DNA from: Echiichthys vipera
Lineage: Eukaryota > Chordata > Actinopteri > Perciformes > Trachinidae
NCBI GenBank assembly: GCA_963691815.1
Contig: OY829655.1
Location: 28,423,439 to 28,487,438, forward strand
Length of the DNA stretch: 64,000 nucleotides
Direction of reading: 5' to 3'
Part shown: positions 47,665-62,203 of the stretch, piece after piece
Layout: the number at the start of each line of letters is the position of its first letter
How positions within the stretch are numbered: the first letter of the stretch is position 1
The notes under the pieces: generated by a model
What the model was told of the DNA's origin: nothing
The model's database searches: none
Seen by the model: the letters and a program-made list of their open reading frames with translations, nothing else
Made by a program: the position numbers and the translations under genes

Positions 47665-48960
47665 AGTAAGGTAACGACATGTTTGTCACTGTACGTTACA
47701 AAGAGACAACCTCTAGGCTTAAGTGCAGTTCCTTCAACGACCACTCATAGACCTCTCAGGATCTAACGATATCTGCTCGCGTACGTAAAACCACGAGCTG
47801 TGTAATCCAGTTGATGTTACTCTCATTGAACTGTGTCGTAAATAATGTAAAGTTTGATTATAAAACCACAAATGCAAATGAAAGACACCTGTCTGTCTGA
47901 ATGCCTGTCTGGCATTTGCTCTGTTGCTCTTGTTCTGGAGGGAAGAGGGGGTGTAGAAGCAGAAAAAGTTAGGGCCTGTCCGTCTGTTTGTCCGTCTGTT
48001 TGTCATGTATGTCTGTTTGTGTCACTACTATATATTGTACTGTTATAATATGTTATTTTGGGTTGGGTGGTGCTGGGTGAGGGGTTGGAAATTTATAAGC
48101 GTTGCTTCCTTCCATCCCCTTTTCAGACTTTCTATATCTTTTAAGTTTCAATGTGTTTTTTTTTCATGTTTGGATTACAAGTCTGAAATAAATGAATAAA
48201 TAAAAAATAATAAAAATATTCCTTCGGGTGTTTCGGATAACACTTTCGGAGAAGTTTGAGTTAACGTAAAGTAATCGTGTATCACAGAATGTCCATATAA
48301 TTCTACACGATATCGATTCCATTGAAAGACGATAAATCATAATATACAATTATGCTTTAAACAATGTGACATTCAGTGAGTTTCACTGCAGCTGGAGAGA
48401 CGGAGAGAAGTGGCAAAAAAAGAGCCACTTGAAATCTCGGCCCAGGCCACAAGACAGAGAAATTAATTAGTGCTTTGATTAATGCGTTAATTACTTTTTA
48501 AATGAATCATCCCGTCTATGAATGTCGGTTCATAAAATCGCCCTCTATAATTTCCCTCCGAATAACTTGTTTTGTCAGTCGCTCGTGCCGTTTAGAGATA
48601 TTTAAAGTGCGATGAGGAAGAAAAAAGAGCAGCAAATCCCCACATTTGAGAGGCTGCAACCGCAGCGTGATGCTGAGTTAATCACTGGAAAGACTAATTA
48701 TCTCATTCTTTAGGCACCTTTTGAGTTTGCAGGAAGAAATCACGAGTTTGATGGAAAGAAAATCCTTCCTCGACTTCGAGGATCTTCAGTAAACTGTGGT
48801 ATTCAGAGTCACACACGGGCCTCAAACGCAACACGATGACTTCAGGGGAAAATATTTGGTTAACGCCTCTGTTGCTGAATAAACAGCTGGGGAGGCTAAT
48901 TAACTAATTCTTTAGGCACCTTTTTCACTTACAGGCCTGATTAAAACTTTGTGTTTTGAG

Positions 48961-49385
48961 TCTCATCTCATCTCATCTTCAGCCTCTTATCCGGGGTCGG
49001 GTCTCGGGGGCAGCAGCTTTAGCAGGGGACCCCAAACTTCCCTTTCCCGGGCCACATTAACCAGCTCTAACTGGGGGATCCTGAGGCGTTCCCAGGCCAG
49101 TGTGGAGATCTAATCTCTCCACCTAGTCCTGGGTCTTCCCCGAGGCCTCCTCCCAGCTGGACGTGCCTGGAACACCTCCCTAGGGAGGCGCCCAGGGTTC
49201 ATCCTTACTAGATGATCCTGAACCACCTCAACTGGCTCCTTTCAACGCAAAGGAGCAGCGGCTCTACTCCGAGTTCCTCACGGATGCTGAACTTCTCCCC
49301 CTCTCTCTAAGGGAGACTCCAGCCCCCCTCCTGAGAACACCCATTTCGGCCGCTTGTACCCGCGACCTTGTTCTTTCGGTCACGA
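48961..49385 (-). mobile_element. LINE 3' remnant, longest copy
   Basis: On the plus strand it runs CTCATCTCATCTTCAGCCTC, through GGCGTTCCCAGGCCAGTGTG, CCTGAACCACCTCAACTGGC and a terminal CGACCTTGTTCTTTCGGTCA. The minus strand carries broken pieces of a non-LTR reverse-transcriptase C-terminus. It serves as the reference for the shorter copies at 19224 and 23072. Confidence 0.75.
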
Positions 49386-49601
49386 GTGTTAAAAAATAAA
49401 TCCTTCTTCAGATGGAGAATCCAAAGTAATCTGTGGTATTCAGAGTCACACACAGGTGACCTCAAAGGCAACACGATGACTTAAAAAAGAATCCAAATAA
49501 AATAAAATAACAAATAAACAAAAGCCTCCTTACTGAACACATAAAACCACTCAATTGTACCAAACAGTTTGCGTGGTTGTCAGCGTGTGTGAGCGTTTCA
49601 C

Positions 49602-49802
49602 CTTGCAGCGTGTGTGAGGTGGACTCCGCCAGCGCTCCGCAGTTTGACTGGACCAGCGGCCCGCGGATGGTGACCAGCGAGCTTCCTCGATTGGTCAGCG
49701 CTGCCTTCAGCGGCGCCACGTGGTTGAACTGCACCGAGGAGAGGCAGCCGATGAAACCTTTGGAGGCCGCCTGAGTCACGTCCTCGTCCAGGTTCTCTCT
49801 CC
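49602..49802 (-). CDS. cntnap5-like: CNTNAP exon: end of laminin-G domain 4
   Basis: This 201-nt exon is phase 1 at both ends, with acceptor CTGCAG above 49802 and donor CAAG|GTGAAA below 49602. It encodes R-R-E-N-L-D-E-D-V, then G-F-I-G-C-L-S-S-V-Q-F-N and A-P-L-K-A-A-L, a signature of Caspr proteins in the last laminin-G domain. After that come S-L-V-T-I-R-G, a Q-S-N-C-G-A closing cysteine and a serine/threonine-rich stretch that starts the membrane-proximal stalk. The two cysteines of the terminal laminin-G disulfide are both present. This is one of the most diagnostic exons for the family assignment. Confidence 0.92.
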
Positions 49803-49921
49803 CTGCAGACACGGGTAAAATTAAAGGTGGTTACTGACGCCGACGTGTGAATTACAGATCAAAGATCCGGGATGATGTGGAGGGTTTTTTTTTCCTCATG
49901 CACACTCGGAGGAGGACTTAC
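49803..49921 (-). other. Short intron (119 bp) of the CNTNAP-like gene
   Basis: Bounded by GTAAGT (49921-49916) and CTGCAG. No repeat inside. Confidence 0.85.
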
Positions 49922-50009
49922 TGGTGACTTTGCCCAATGTCAGAGATCTGATTAAGATCAGCTCTGCATCAGATGACAGTGTGTACTTTCTGTGGATGTC
50001 CTGGTCGAT
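49922..50009 (-). CDS. cntnap5-like: CNTNAP exon: short laminin-G 4 exon
   Basis: This 88-nt exon has acceptor AACCAG above 50009 and a strong donor, CCA|GTAAGT, below 49922. It enters in phase 0 and leaves in phase 1, matching both neighbours. It encodes I-D-Q-D-I-H-R-K-Y, a loop, then I-L-I-R-S-L-T-L-G-K-V-T. The S-L-x-L-G-K/R-V strand is conserved near the end of CNTNAP laminin-G 4. It is separated from the next exon by an intron of only 119 bp, much shorter than the other introns here, which run from about 1.7 to 5.1 kb. Confidence 0.88.
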
Positions 50010-50315
50010 CTGGTTGAGTGGAGAGAAATCAAATAACAAGGCAATTACAAGAAATCTAAACCGAGGTAACTCCGGCAGCATGCACATTTCAATACATTAT
50101 AGATCGGGAGTTGTCTTCTCTACGGCTTCATGCAACATAAAAAAAACCCCCCACATCCGCACACGGTTCGCTTTGAAGTGGTTTCGACCTTTCGCTCCTG
50201 TTCTACCGCGCTGACTCGGTTGCATCGCTTAACTTGATGATCTGCAATAAAACACGGCAGGTTTTTGATTACGTCCACTTCCGTTTGTAAAATGCTCACA
50301 GTGGTACGTCTAGAC

Positions 50316-50841
50316 CAGGGGTCTGCAAACCGCGGCTCTAGTGCCGTATGCGGCTCTTCAGCCCCTTTTCAGTGGCAGAAAATGATTCAAACAACGTGTA
50401 AATAACGTGTTTTTTTGCACTTTGGACGAGGGAAAACATTTTATCTTGGAGTTCAAGGTGATATTGAAAATATATTACGTGAAAATATGCGTCACATCCT
50501 TGGTCTACGGCCCGGCTCCTTTCCCTGCAGGGGGCTAATGTTGACGCGGTGACCCGCACTGCTGGTGGATAACACCCCAAAACATGAGAGAAGGAAAATA
50601 GTGTTTTGTGGACAAATTCATTTGCGTTCACATGATGGTGGCTTACCCGTACGCTCGATATGTGGCGAGAAACTAGCGAACAACCACAGGTTTAGGACAG
50701 GTAACAATGACAGGTAACAGTAACTTTATATAAACCTTTATAAGCTGTGACATCAGATGTGTTGTTTGGCTCCAGACAAACTTTATCTGGTGGAAGAGGG
50801 GGAAAAATGGCTCTTTTGATAGTAAAGGTTGCAGACCCCTG
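50316..50841 (+). mobile_element. hAT-like non-autonomous element
   Basis: Termini CAGGGGTCTGCAAACC and GGTTGCAGACCCCTG are inverse of each other, as in hAT/Charlie-type elements. The adjoining 8-mers are GTCTAGAC and GTCGTTAC (5 of 8 identical), consistent with a decayed 8-bp target duplication. 526 bp, with no transposase. Confidence 0.8.
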
Positions 50842-51076
50842 GTCGTTACAGACCAGCTGATGACCCAGCTAACGATAGGTCTTCACAGCAAGTGGAAAAT
50901 GAATTTGAACACCATCTCTGTGGTGAAGTGAGGGGAGTGTTCGGACCGCAGGGAGAGAAATCTGGTTCCTTGCTGGAGAGTTTTGTCATTACAGAATTAG
51001 ACCCGTTCATAAGTGTGTTGCATTTTGTTGGTTTGTTGCTTTATAATCCTGTAACGTAGCAAGTCTCTCTTCTCGT

Positions 51077-51079
<3 letters not shown>

Positions 51080-51112
<33 letters not shown>
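51080..51112. repeat. CA microsatellite, short array
   Basis: About 16 CA units. The 90 bp that follow are nearly identical to those after the long array at 51431. Confidence 0.95.
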
Positions 51113-51116
<4 letters not shown>

Positions 51117-51286
51117 CCTATTACACTTCTGCCCTCAGTACAAGACTGACTCAAGTTGGAAGATCCCGCTTTCCGATTACAAGTGAACGCAGCATAACAG
51201 TTTCTTTTGCTTATTTTGGAAACTTTACTGAAACACATTCACCTCCCTTCTTCCAGTCCGTCCCCTTTATGTACCCCTCTTAAATC

Positions 51287-51434
<148 letters not shown>

Positions 51435-51746
51435 CCTATTACACTTTTGCCCTCACTACAAGACTGACTCAAGTTGGAAATCCCCATTTCCGATTACAAG
51501 TGAACGCAGCATAACCGTTAGGCTGGCAGACCAACGGCTGTCAGTGGCGTCACCGGCGTTCTTACATCTAGCCCGCCACAGACGCTGACATTTGAATAAT
51601 CAGCAAAAAGGCAACAAGTGCTGTCATTAGTGGGTCACATGATCAGTCACCATTATTTGAACTCACTCTTTGATCGGTAGGAACTTAAAAGACATTTAAA
51701 TAGATGAAAATCCGAGTACAACTAGGTAAAAGAGGGGGATCCGTAC

Positions 51747-51880
51747 CTGTACGTAGAGGTTTTTTCCCACTCGGTGAACTCTGATTCGATGGAGTCGCCC
51801 GTCTGCCAGGTTGGTGAGGACGGGGCTGAACACGTCCGGACTCCTGTCTGTCTGGAGGTGATACCAGATCTGCAGACTCC
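51747..51880 (-). CDS. cntnap5-like: CNTNAP exon: middle of laminin-G domain 4
   Basis: This is a 134-nt exon with acceptor GTCCAG above 51880 and donor CAG|GTACGG below 51747. It enters in phase 1 and leaves in phase 0, the only phase change among these exons apart from the next one, which restores phase 1. It encodes S-L-Q-I-W-Y-H-L, then a loop with T-D-R-S-P-D-V-F, then N-L-A-D-G-R-L-H-R-I-R-V-H-R. The D-G-x-x-H-x-I-x-V pattern is a hallmark of laminin-G domains. The exon ends with G-K-N-L-Y-V-Q. The frame is open throughout. Intronic DNA on both sides is repeat-bearing, with a large CA array 0.3 kb downstream in gene orientation. Confidence 0.87.
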
Positions 51881-53331
51881 CTGGACACAAAGCATCCAAA
51901 CACACCCTTTAAATGGACCTCCGGAGCACTTTATGATGATTCACTACGGTGCTAAATGTAAATGCAGGAGCCGTGGACTCGAGTCATGACGTGAAAAAAC
52001 CCATACTGTGGCTTCGAGTGTGTGGACTTTGCATTAAAATGCCAAATGGGAGACGAGAATAGACCTCTTTACCGAAATGATGTGGCTTATATGTATAAAT
52101 AAACTCGCTCTAGCCAAACTTCTTCAATTGCCTTTTGAGATATACAAATATTTATCTCATAGCTCTTCTCTCCCACACAGAATAAGTCAATATGTACTCA
52201 GTGTTCCTCCCACACACACGATCGCTGCCAGATCAAAGAGGCAGATAGCTATGCATTGTCAAGTGGAGCCGGGTCAATATTACAATTCCCGGTCTGTAGG
52301 TGAAGGGCTTTGTGTAGTGATTCATTTCAAATCCTGTGAGTGCTCCTATAGATGAAGGTCACTGTGGATGGAGTGTCTCCTCTGCCCCTTCTGTGTTTAC
52401 GGAGAGACCCCCGAGGAACACACGGGAGCTGTGGTTTAACACGAAAAAAAAAGAGCGTCTCAGGACAACTGACACCGAATAACAGCTGCACTGTCGCTCA
52501 ACGTGATACTCAAAAGTTTGGATGCGGCTTAAAGGCTGTCAGCTTAAAGCTTTGACGCCTCTGTTGTGTCAGGAAGCCGGAAACGCCGAGATACCGCGCC
52601 GACAGCGGGGAAACGCGAGTGACAAGTGAGGACCCTTTTTCTGACATTCCCTTCAGACTTAAAGTGAAACACTAAAGTCCAAAGACGGTTTTTATTCTGG
52701 TATTATTAGCCGTCTGGGGTCCTTTATTGTGCAGGGACCTGTGTAATGTGTTGGACTCCCAGTGAAGAAAGACGGAGCAGCAGAACCGCGGAGGGTGAAT
52801 CTATTCATTAGCCCGTAATCGGTTCGCTCAAAGTTGTGGGGGCGGCTCCGTTATTATATTCATGCTGGCAGCTGCGGCGCCATTAGCTGCCTGCTCGTTG
52901 TCGGCCTCATTCTCTCTCCCGCTAAACACCTTTCAACGGGCGCATAAACCCTGATTCCCCAAGAATTAGATTCAGAGTTTCTCATGTATTTGGCTCTTGG
53001 AGGTAAAAGGAAGAAGAGAAGAAGAATACCGTGGCGGCGTGAAGTGCGATGGGATTATGACTGAACTATCTTTTTTCCCATTGAAGTGGATTTTTCCGCC
53101 TTAAAAAAATGACAATCTGCGAGTGTATTTTGTTTGTGGTGCAAATGTAGAGTGGACCAGCCCCGCTGTCAACAAAGCAGTCCCTTCCTCCCCCCCCCCG
53201 TAATTATGGAAAATGATTCAGTAACCATAGCGACGCGTTTGTGTGAGCTGCCTGTGAGTGCAGGGATATTTCACAGATATTCATAAATGGAAAACAAGGG
53301 TTAGGACGGAGACATGAGGAGGGTTAAAGGG

Positions 53332-53570
53332 GCGTATTCTGCTCTTTTTCATGTTCTCATGTTCAGACGTGTTCTTTGTGTTTCTGCTAGAGAATGTTTT
53401 CAGGCTTTAATGTTCAGTAAACAGAGTATTTTTCTCATCCTTGTCTGAATACACCTGTGTTCACCCTGTGTCTGAAACGCTCCGTTTTAGCGCCTGTCTC
53501 TTTAAGACCCCCCCCCCCCCCCCCCGCCCGCCTAAATAAGCCCAGTTTGCTCTGATTGGTCAACGTTTAA
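53332..53570 (+). repeat. Dispersed fish repeat, copy 2
   Basis: Inverse of 12801-13000. Includes a C run (53510-53525) where copy 1 has a short CCACCCCCTG. Confidence 0.7.
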
Positions 53571-53681
53571 GGGTCTTCAGCATCTAAGCAAGGCCGGCCA
53601 ATGACTCGTTTAACCATCACAATTTGATTTATTTGTTATCCATGACATTTAGCAAGTCTAGAAGAGCCGCTTAAATAGTTG

Positions 53682-54214
53682 CCGTATTTTCCGCACTATA
53701 AGTTGCACCTAAAAACCTTCACATGTCTCAGAAGCCGACAGTGCGCCTTATAATCCGGTGCTCCTTATATATGGACCAATATTGAGCCACAACAGGTCTC
53801 CAACTACGGTGAGCAGCCGCCGACTCTATTTTCCCCCGTAGAAGAAGTAACGCGCGGTGCATGTTGAGATATACGACTGCGTGAAGCGTGCCGTTTCATT
53901 TCCATGTGTGTGTTTGTGTAAAGAGCCCAAAATGGCTCCTGTTAAGAGACACGCTTACGACGCAGAGTTTCAACTCAAGGCCATTAGTCACGCAGTAGAA
54001 CACGGGAATAGAGCAGCAGCCAGAGAGTTGAACATGAACCAATCAATGGTGCCGAAGTGGAGGAAGCAACAAGACGACCTCCCCTGACTGTTTTGTTGAC
54101 GTTCCCTTTAGAGCAGCTCCATCTAATGGATGCAGAACGTAACCCCAGCCTCGACTGTAGCGTCTGTTCTATGCGCCTTATAATGTGGTTCGCCTTATAG
54201 TGCGGAACATACGG
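53682..54214 (+). mobile_element. pogo-like DNA transposon derivative, copy 1
   Basis: Terminal inverted repeats CCGTATTTTCCGCACTATAA and TTATAGTGCGGAACATACGG bound 533 bp. From an ATG at 53932 the plus strand encodes about 50 residues: K-R-H-A-Y-D-A-E-F-Q-L-K-A-I, then N-R-A-A-A-R-E-L-N and V-P-K-W-R-K-Q. This resembles the Brinker/psq-type helix-turn-helix at the N-terminus of pogo-family transposases (also kept in POGK-type proteins). It stops at 54085-54087, so the DDE catalytic part is missing and the element is non-autonomous. TAGTTG flanks both sides. Confidence 0.75.
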
Positions 54215-54898
54215 TAGTTGGAGTAGGCAAACTTATTATTTTAGCCTTGTTCAAGTTAGCGTAGCGCTACTGGAGGTCTCTTGTGATTGGTCAGGGGAAA
54301 TCTAATCATGGAAATAAAGTTAAAGTGCAGGAAACGTCAGTCTGAAGAATGTGCCTTACTTACTTTGATTAACAGAAGTACCTTTCAAAATGCTGTTTAA
54401 AAAAAATCAGACTTACAAAGATTGATTTATTGCTAATTCTTAATAATCCCAATTATGTGGCAGATGAAACTTCCATAATTCATTTGATCTTTATTTTAGC
54501 AAATTGCTGTTTCTTTAAAATGACTCATATTTCATATTTGACCACTATGGAAAACCTAAAAACTCAAAAATAATAAATAAATAAAATTATTTGGACGTTT
54601 AAATATGTACTCCAAAGTGTTTCTGTTAGTTTCCATTCCTTTGTTTCTATGTTTTACTGTTTTTGTACATTTTAATACATGTTAATTCTATTTAAAACAA
54701 AGAAATCACGATAAAAAACAAAATGATGCAATGTCGTGTCAGGTAATCGCTCGCGCCCTCCGCAGAATGAAATAAAGTGGGGCACATTCAGCATGTTTAC
54801 GTTTACGACTGTGAAATGATCTACGCTGTATGTCACTGCCCTAAGTTATTCCTGCGCGGCGGCCTCTTTTTTTCCTCTCATGCGGTTGATGTATGTAC

Positions 54899-55126
54899 CG
54901 TTCTGGGCCAGGATGACAGCGATGTATTGCTGGCTGAATGTGCTGACAGTGAGCAGCATGGCCGGTCTCTGCGAGGTGACGAAGCTGAAGGCCACGTCCT
55001 CTCTGGCTCGGCTGCTGCTCTCCGTGGAAACGCTGGAGGCCTGCGAGCTTCTGTTCTGCATCACCGAGAACGGCTCCTGGAAGGTGTAGGTCACCGAGGA
55101 CTCCGTGTCGAAGGACACCGACACCT
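54899..55126 (-). CDS. cntnap5-like: CNTNAP exon: first half of laminin-G domain 4
   Basis: The exon is 228 nt, phase 1 at both ends. The acceptor is CTGCAG above 55126, preceded on the minus strand by a long CT-rich tract. The donor is AACG|GTACAT at 54899. It encodes the first strands of laminin-G 4: V-S-V-S-F-D, an aromatic Y-T-F-Q-E-P-F segment, an S-rich loop with an N-R-S glycosylation sequon, then A-F-S-F-V-T-S and the hydrophobic Y-I-A-V-I-L strand. Joined to the next exon the sequence reads through N-G-S-L-Q-I-W, the usual CNTNAP transition. The ORF runs on past 54899 into the intron, but that part is lysine- and alanine-rich and has no match to the domain, so the donor at 54899 is preferred. 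Confidence 0.88.
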
Positions 55127-58047
<2,921 letters not shown>

Positions 58048-59129
58048 TTACGGAAAACATCGACTTAATTCCAGTTTGCGTCTCCGTCGGCACTTAAGCA
58101 CGTAAAACCTCATTAGGACTAAATAAACAATGTAATGGGCTTGACAGCTTTCACGAGACATCAGTGTGCGACGCACATAGAGAACCAACACGGTGACAGC
58201 TGCTCAGTTACACTTCACACAGGTGGGAGAATGATGCCTTTTGATTGAAATGTCTCACGTTGTTGTGACTATAACTCGCGACAGGTATAATTTAAGGCTA
58301 TCATTTCCCGTCATCATCCCCCTGAGACTGATTAATTGTAGAATAAAGATGTCTGGTGGTTTGTTTTGTAGGATTTCCTGTATTTCACCCCTCTCTCCTT
58401 CTGTCCTGAATGTTTTTCTGTGAATTTCTCATATTTTTAACCTTTCTAAAGTCAAAGACAAGGTGCCTGTAGACATACAGTAACTGCCAGGCCTTTTTTG
58501 ATGCGTTTGCTTCATTCCCCTGCGGTAAAGAGCTGATGCCCTGCAATGTTTCATGTACCTCCTAACACACCTGGGTCCGTATTCACAAAACATTTCATCC
58601 AACCACTGGGAGGACTCCTGAATAGAGCGCTGCAGGGATTATGTATTTTTGTAGGCCGACCCTGAAGTCAGCGTCGCTCTGGTTCCCTCGGCAAAAAGCC
58701 GCTGGGATCTTTCCTTTAGATTACAGCAGAAAATAAACCAAAGTTTGGTGGTGGACAAAAGTTTATGATGCTTAAACATTTTGATCTCCACAACTGAGCA
58801 ACACTTTTGTGATTTTTGAAGCTTAAATGCACTCGAACTACAATACCCACTAGATAGATAGATAAATATATATAACTTTATTTATCCCCCAGGGGTAATG
58901 AGGTCATCGTAGCAGCGGTACAGTACGATCAGAAATACAAAGTATAAAATACAATAAGAGTACAGTAAGTGGATTTTCAGGTGCAAGATGAAGAGAGAAA
59001 GGTGCCTTTTTAATGCGGTAAACTAGCTCCCACTATTGATGATGGTTGTCTCATTTGGCCACTTGTTAGCAACCGCCTCTTTTAAAGACAAGCACATGTT
59101 ACAAAATTAACTGACATATTTTATCTTGT

Positions 59130-59582
59130 AGAACAAAATGCTAAAAAAATCATAGAAGGGTCTTTTTCGGCAAATACATTCATCATATAAGCCACTGAGA
59201 CAGTTTTTTTCATATAACAACTAAAGTCGCTAACAACCGGATGCGGCTAAAACACTGATCAGCACGGTGAACGCATTAAAACGTCTTTTTTAACTAAATA
59301 ACACTAAACCTCTGCAGTAGCATGAGAAGAGTCCCTACACATAAAATGATGCACCAATGGGGAGTATTAGTGGTTAAAAAAGATGTTTTAATGCGTTCAC
59401 CGTGCTGCCCCGAGCTAAATAGTGTTTTAGCCGCATTCGGCTGTTAGCAACTGTTAGCGACTTTCCGGGATTTCTCCGTTAATGGTTGTTACACAAAAAA
59501 ATTTGTCTTGATAGCTTATTCGATGAGTATATTTGCAGAAAAAGATCCTGGGATGATTGTATGCCAGAATGTCCCTTTAAGA
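59130..59582. mobile_element. Foldback element with arms of about 200 bp
   Basis: The left arm (about 59130-59300) and right arm (about 59370-59582) are inverse complements along most of their length. Matching blocks include CACGGTGAACGCATTAAAAC against GTTTTAATGCGTTCACCGTG, and TAAAACACT with its inverse. The loop carries ATGAGAAGAGTCCCTACACA. A half-copy is at 5424. Confidence 0.8.
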
Positions 59583-60569
59583 GATCTAATTAAAAAAGCC
59601 ATTTAAAGAACCGTCTGACCCTGAGGCGAGGGAACAGGAAGTGCAGAAATGCAAACTCCCTTCCAGGTTTAAGGACTCACTCCTGCAGCACTAAAGGCTC
59701 CTCTTAAAACCTATCCCATGTGTGCACTCACACATACACACAGCAGGTGACCAGGGTCTGAAACTAACCCTCGCCAAGCGCCAAATGCAAGAGCAGCTTT
59801 GCTAACGCTAGCTGGCAGTTGACCGGTTGCAGCAGCAGAGCGGCTAATGTCCCCTATCATTTAACAATATCGTATAACAGTGGAGCGCCACCAGGTGGAT
59901 GTTGTTTGTCTGTCCGTGCATCAGAGTGACGTTGTGACGGGCTGCTCCTCCGTCTAGCAAGTATGCTAAAGACATCATCTAACCGCGCAACCTTGGCTGC
60001 TGAGTGGAATAGGTCATTTTGGACCCTCGCAGGGCTATTTCTCATTATGTTAGCTAGCTTTAGCCGACACATCACACGCGTGGTACTCTTTGATGTAAAA
60101 ATCAGAAATGCAGAAGACGAGAACAGCGTAAAAATGTACCTTTGTCTTATTCCAGCGGCTTTATACCTACTGTGAATGCTAAAGATGTCTCAATACAATC
60201 TAAAACACATTTTATACCCTAGAACTGAAATCACCCTCGGTTGTGGAAGCCGCCTGTATGTGTTCAGCTTCATAAATAAGGTTAACTGCATCCTTTGAGT
60301 GTAATAACGGTCTAATCAGATGGAACGATTACGCAGTCAAATTCAATTTACGTGCCTTAAAGAACAGCGCGTCTCAATCACTGTCACTCTGAAGGAGCTT
60401 TTAAATAAATAGTTAACAGCCCTGCTGTAGTACATAATATACTGTGAAGCTATTACATTTAACAGCAAAAATCCTGTACGGAGTAAGTGATAAATTCGAC
60501 ATTAATTTCAGTGTAGCTGCACTCAAACACTCTACTATCCATCACTCCTCAGGCGGTGAGACTCCTCAA

Positions 60570-62203
60570 CTCATCCTCCGTCGTTATACTTTTTATTCCT
60601 GGACTACAACTTGCATTTAATAGTGCAACCTTGTGCTGTAGAGTGACAATAAATGAACTGTGTAGCAATTTTTTGTGACCAACAAGCTGCATCTTTAGCA
60701 AATAGCGCTCTATTTAAGGACGTGCTGGGTAAAGGAAATGGCACCAGTGCAACGTTTTTCATGAGTTAAGTCACGGTGGATTTTGCAGTCGGTAAACTCA
60801 CATATTTATAAATATATGGTGTGTTCTTGCAGATATTCTTTCTCTAATGAGCTTGCACTGAAGGACATAAACACACACATATATAGTCGCTTTATCGTCT
60901 GAGGGAGCGTCGCGCGATTCCACCTTTGTACCTTCTGATGAAAACATACTTTTAAAAGGTTTTATACGCAACGCTGAGAACCACGAGATCCAAAGAGAGC
61001 TGCGGCATCTGGGAGAAAGTTAACGCACGACGAGCAACGGAAAAATAAAGGTACCCTTTGGTGAAGAACGTCAAGTGTACGCACACCTGCAAGCACGAGG
61101 ACGCACGTCGTGGCTATCACGTTATCGCTCACAATATAGATTTCACAGAAGCTGGTGGAGACCAAAGACAGAGCTAAAAGGAGAGTGAATATCGGACTCA
61201 ACTCATCCTCCATCTTTCTACTTTTTATTCCTGGACTACAACTTACATTTCATAGTGCAACCTTGTGCTGTAGAGTGACAATAAATGAACCCTGTAACAA
61301 TTTTTTGTGACCAACAAGCTGCATCTTTAGCAAATAGTGCTCAATTTAAGGACGTGCTGGGTAAAAGAAGTGGCACTGGTGCAACGTTTTTCATGAGTTA
61401 AGTCGCGGTAGATTTTGCAGTTGGTAAAATCACATATTTAAAAATATATGGTGTGTTCTTACAGATATTCTTTCTCTAATGAGTTCGCACTGAAGGACAT
61501 AAACACACACATATATAGTAGCTTTATCGTCTGAGGGAGCGTCGCGCGATTCCACCTTTGTACCTTCTGATGAAAACATGGTTTTATACGCGACGCTGGG
61601 AACCACGAGCTTTCCATGGAGAGCTGCGGCATCTCGGAGAAAGTGAACACACGACGAGCAACGGAAAAATAAAGGTTCCCTTTGGTGAAGAACGACAAGT
61701 GTACGCACACCTGCAAGCATGAGGACGCATGTCACGGCTATCACGTTATCGCTCACAATATATATTTCACAGACGCTGGTGGAGACCAAAGACAGAGCTA
61801 AAAGGAGAGTGAATATCGGACTCAACTCATCCTCCGTCGTTATACTTTTTATTCCTGGACTACAACTTACATTTAACAGTGCAACCTTGTGCTGTAGAGT
61901 GACAATAAATGAACCTTGTAACAATTGTTTGTGATCAACAAGCTGCATCTTTAGCAAATAGCGCTCTATTTAAGGACGTGCTGGGTAAAGAAAGTGGCAC
62001 TAGTGCAACGTTTTTCATGAGTTAAGTCACGGTAGATTTTGCAGTCGGTAAAATCACATATTTAAAAATATATGGTGTGTTCTTGCAGATATTCTTTCTC
62101 TAATGAGCTCGCACTGAAGGACATAAACACACACATATACAGTCGCTTTATCGTCTGAGGGAGCGTTTCGCGATTCCACCTTTGTACCTTCTTATGAAAA
62201 CAA
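60570..62203. repeat. Tandem repeat with 624-632 bp period
   Basis: TCATCCTCC...CCTGGACTACAACTT starts units at 60571, 61203 and 61827. Shared blocks include TGTGCTGTAGAGTGACAATA, AAGGACGTGCTGGGTAAA and GAGGGAGCGTCGCGCGATTC. The first two units are nearly complete, and the third is broken at about 62203. The AGTGACAATAAATGAA start resembles a LINE-type 3' end. The minus strand of unit 2 carries a 175-residue ORF. Confidence 0.9.

Larger units (their letters stand above)
44503..49601 (-). other. Large intron of the CNTNAP-like gene
   Basis: This 5.1-kb intron holds a duplicated SINE-bearing block (45211 and 47260), a hAT-like end (45077), a LINE tail (47035), a LINE remnant (48961) and a small duplication (48780 and 49405). 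48395-48750 is TAAT-rich and repeat-free, and may be conserved non-coding DNA. No further exon is recognised. Confidence 0.7.
51881..54898 (-). other. Intron of the CNTNAP-like gene with dispersed repeat and pogo-like element
   Basis: Contains the repeats at 53332-53566 and 53682-54214. 52750-53000 is repeat-free and balanced, and might be conserved non-coding DNA. No exon recognised. Confidence 0.7.

Noticed and set aside
58851..58990. GATA repeat plus CTTTATTTATCCCCC segment as a regulatory site
   Set aside because: More likely the 3' end of a LINE-type repeat. Not firm enough to list as a separate element.
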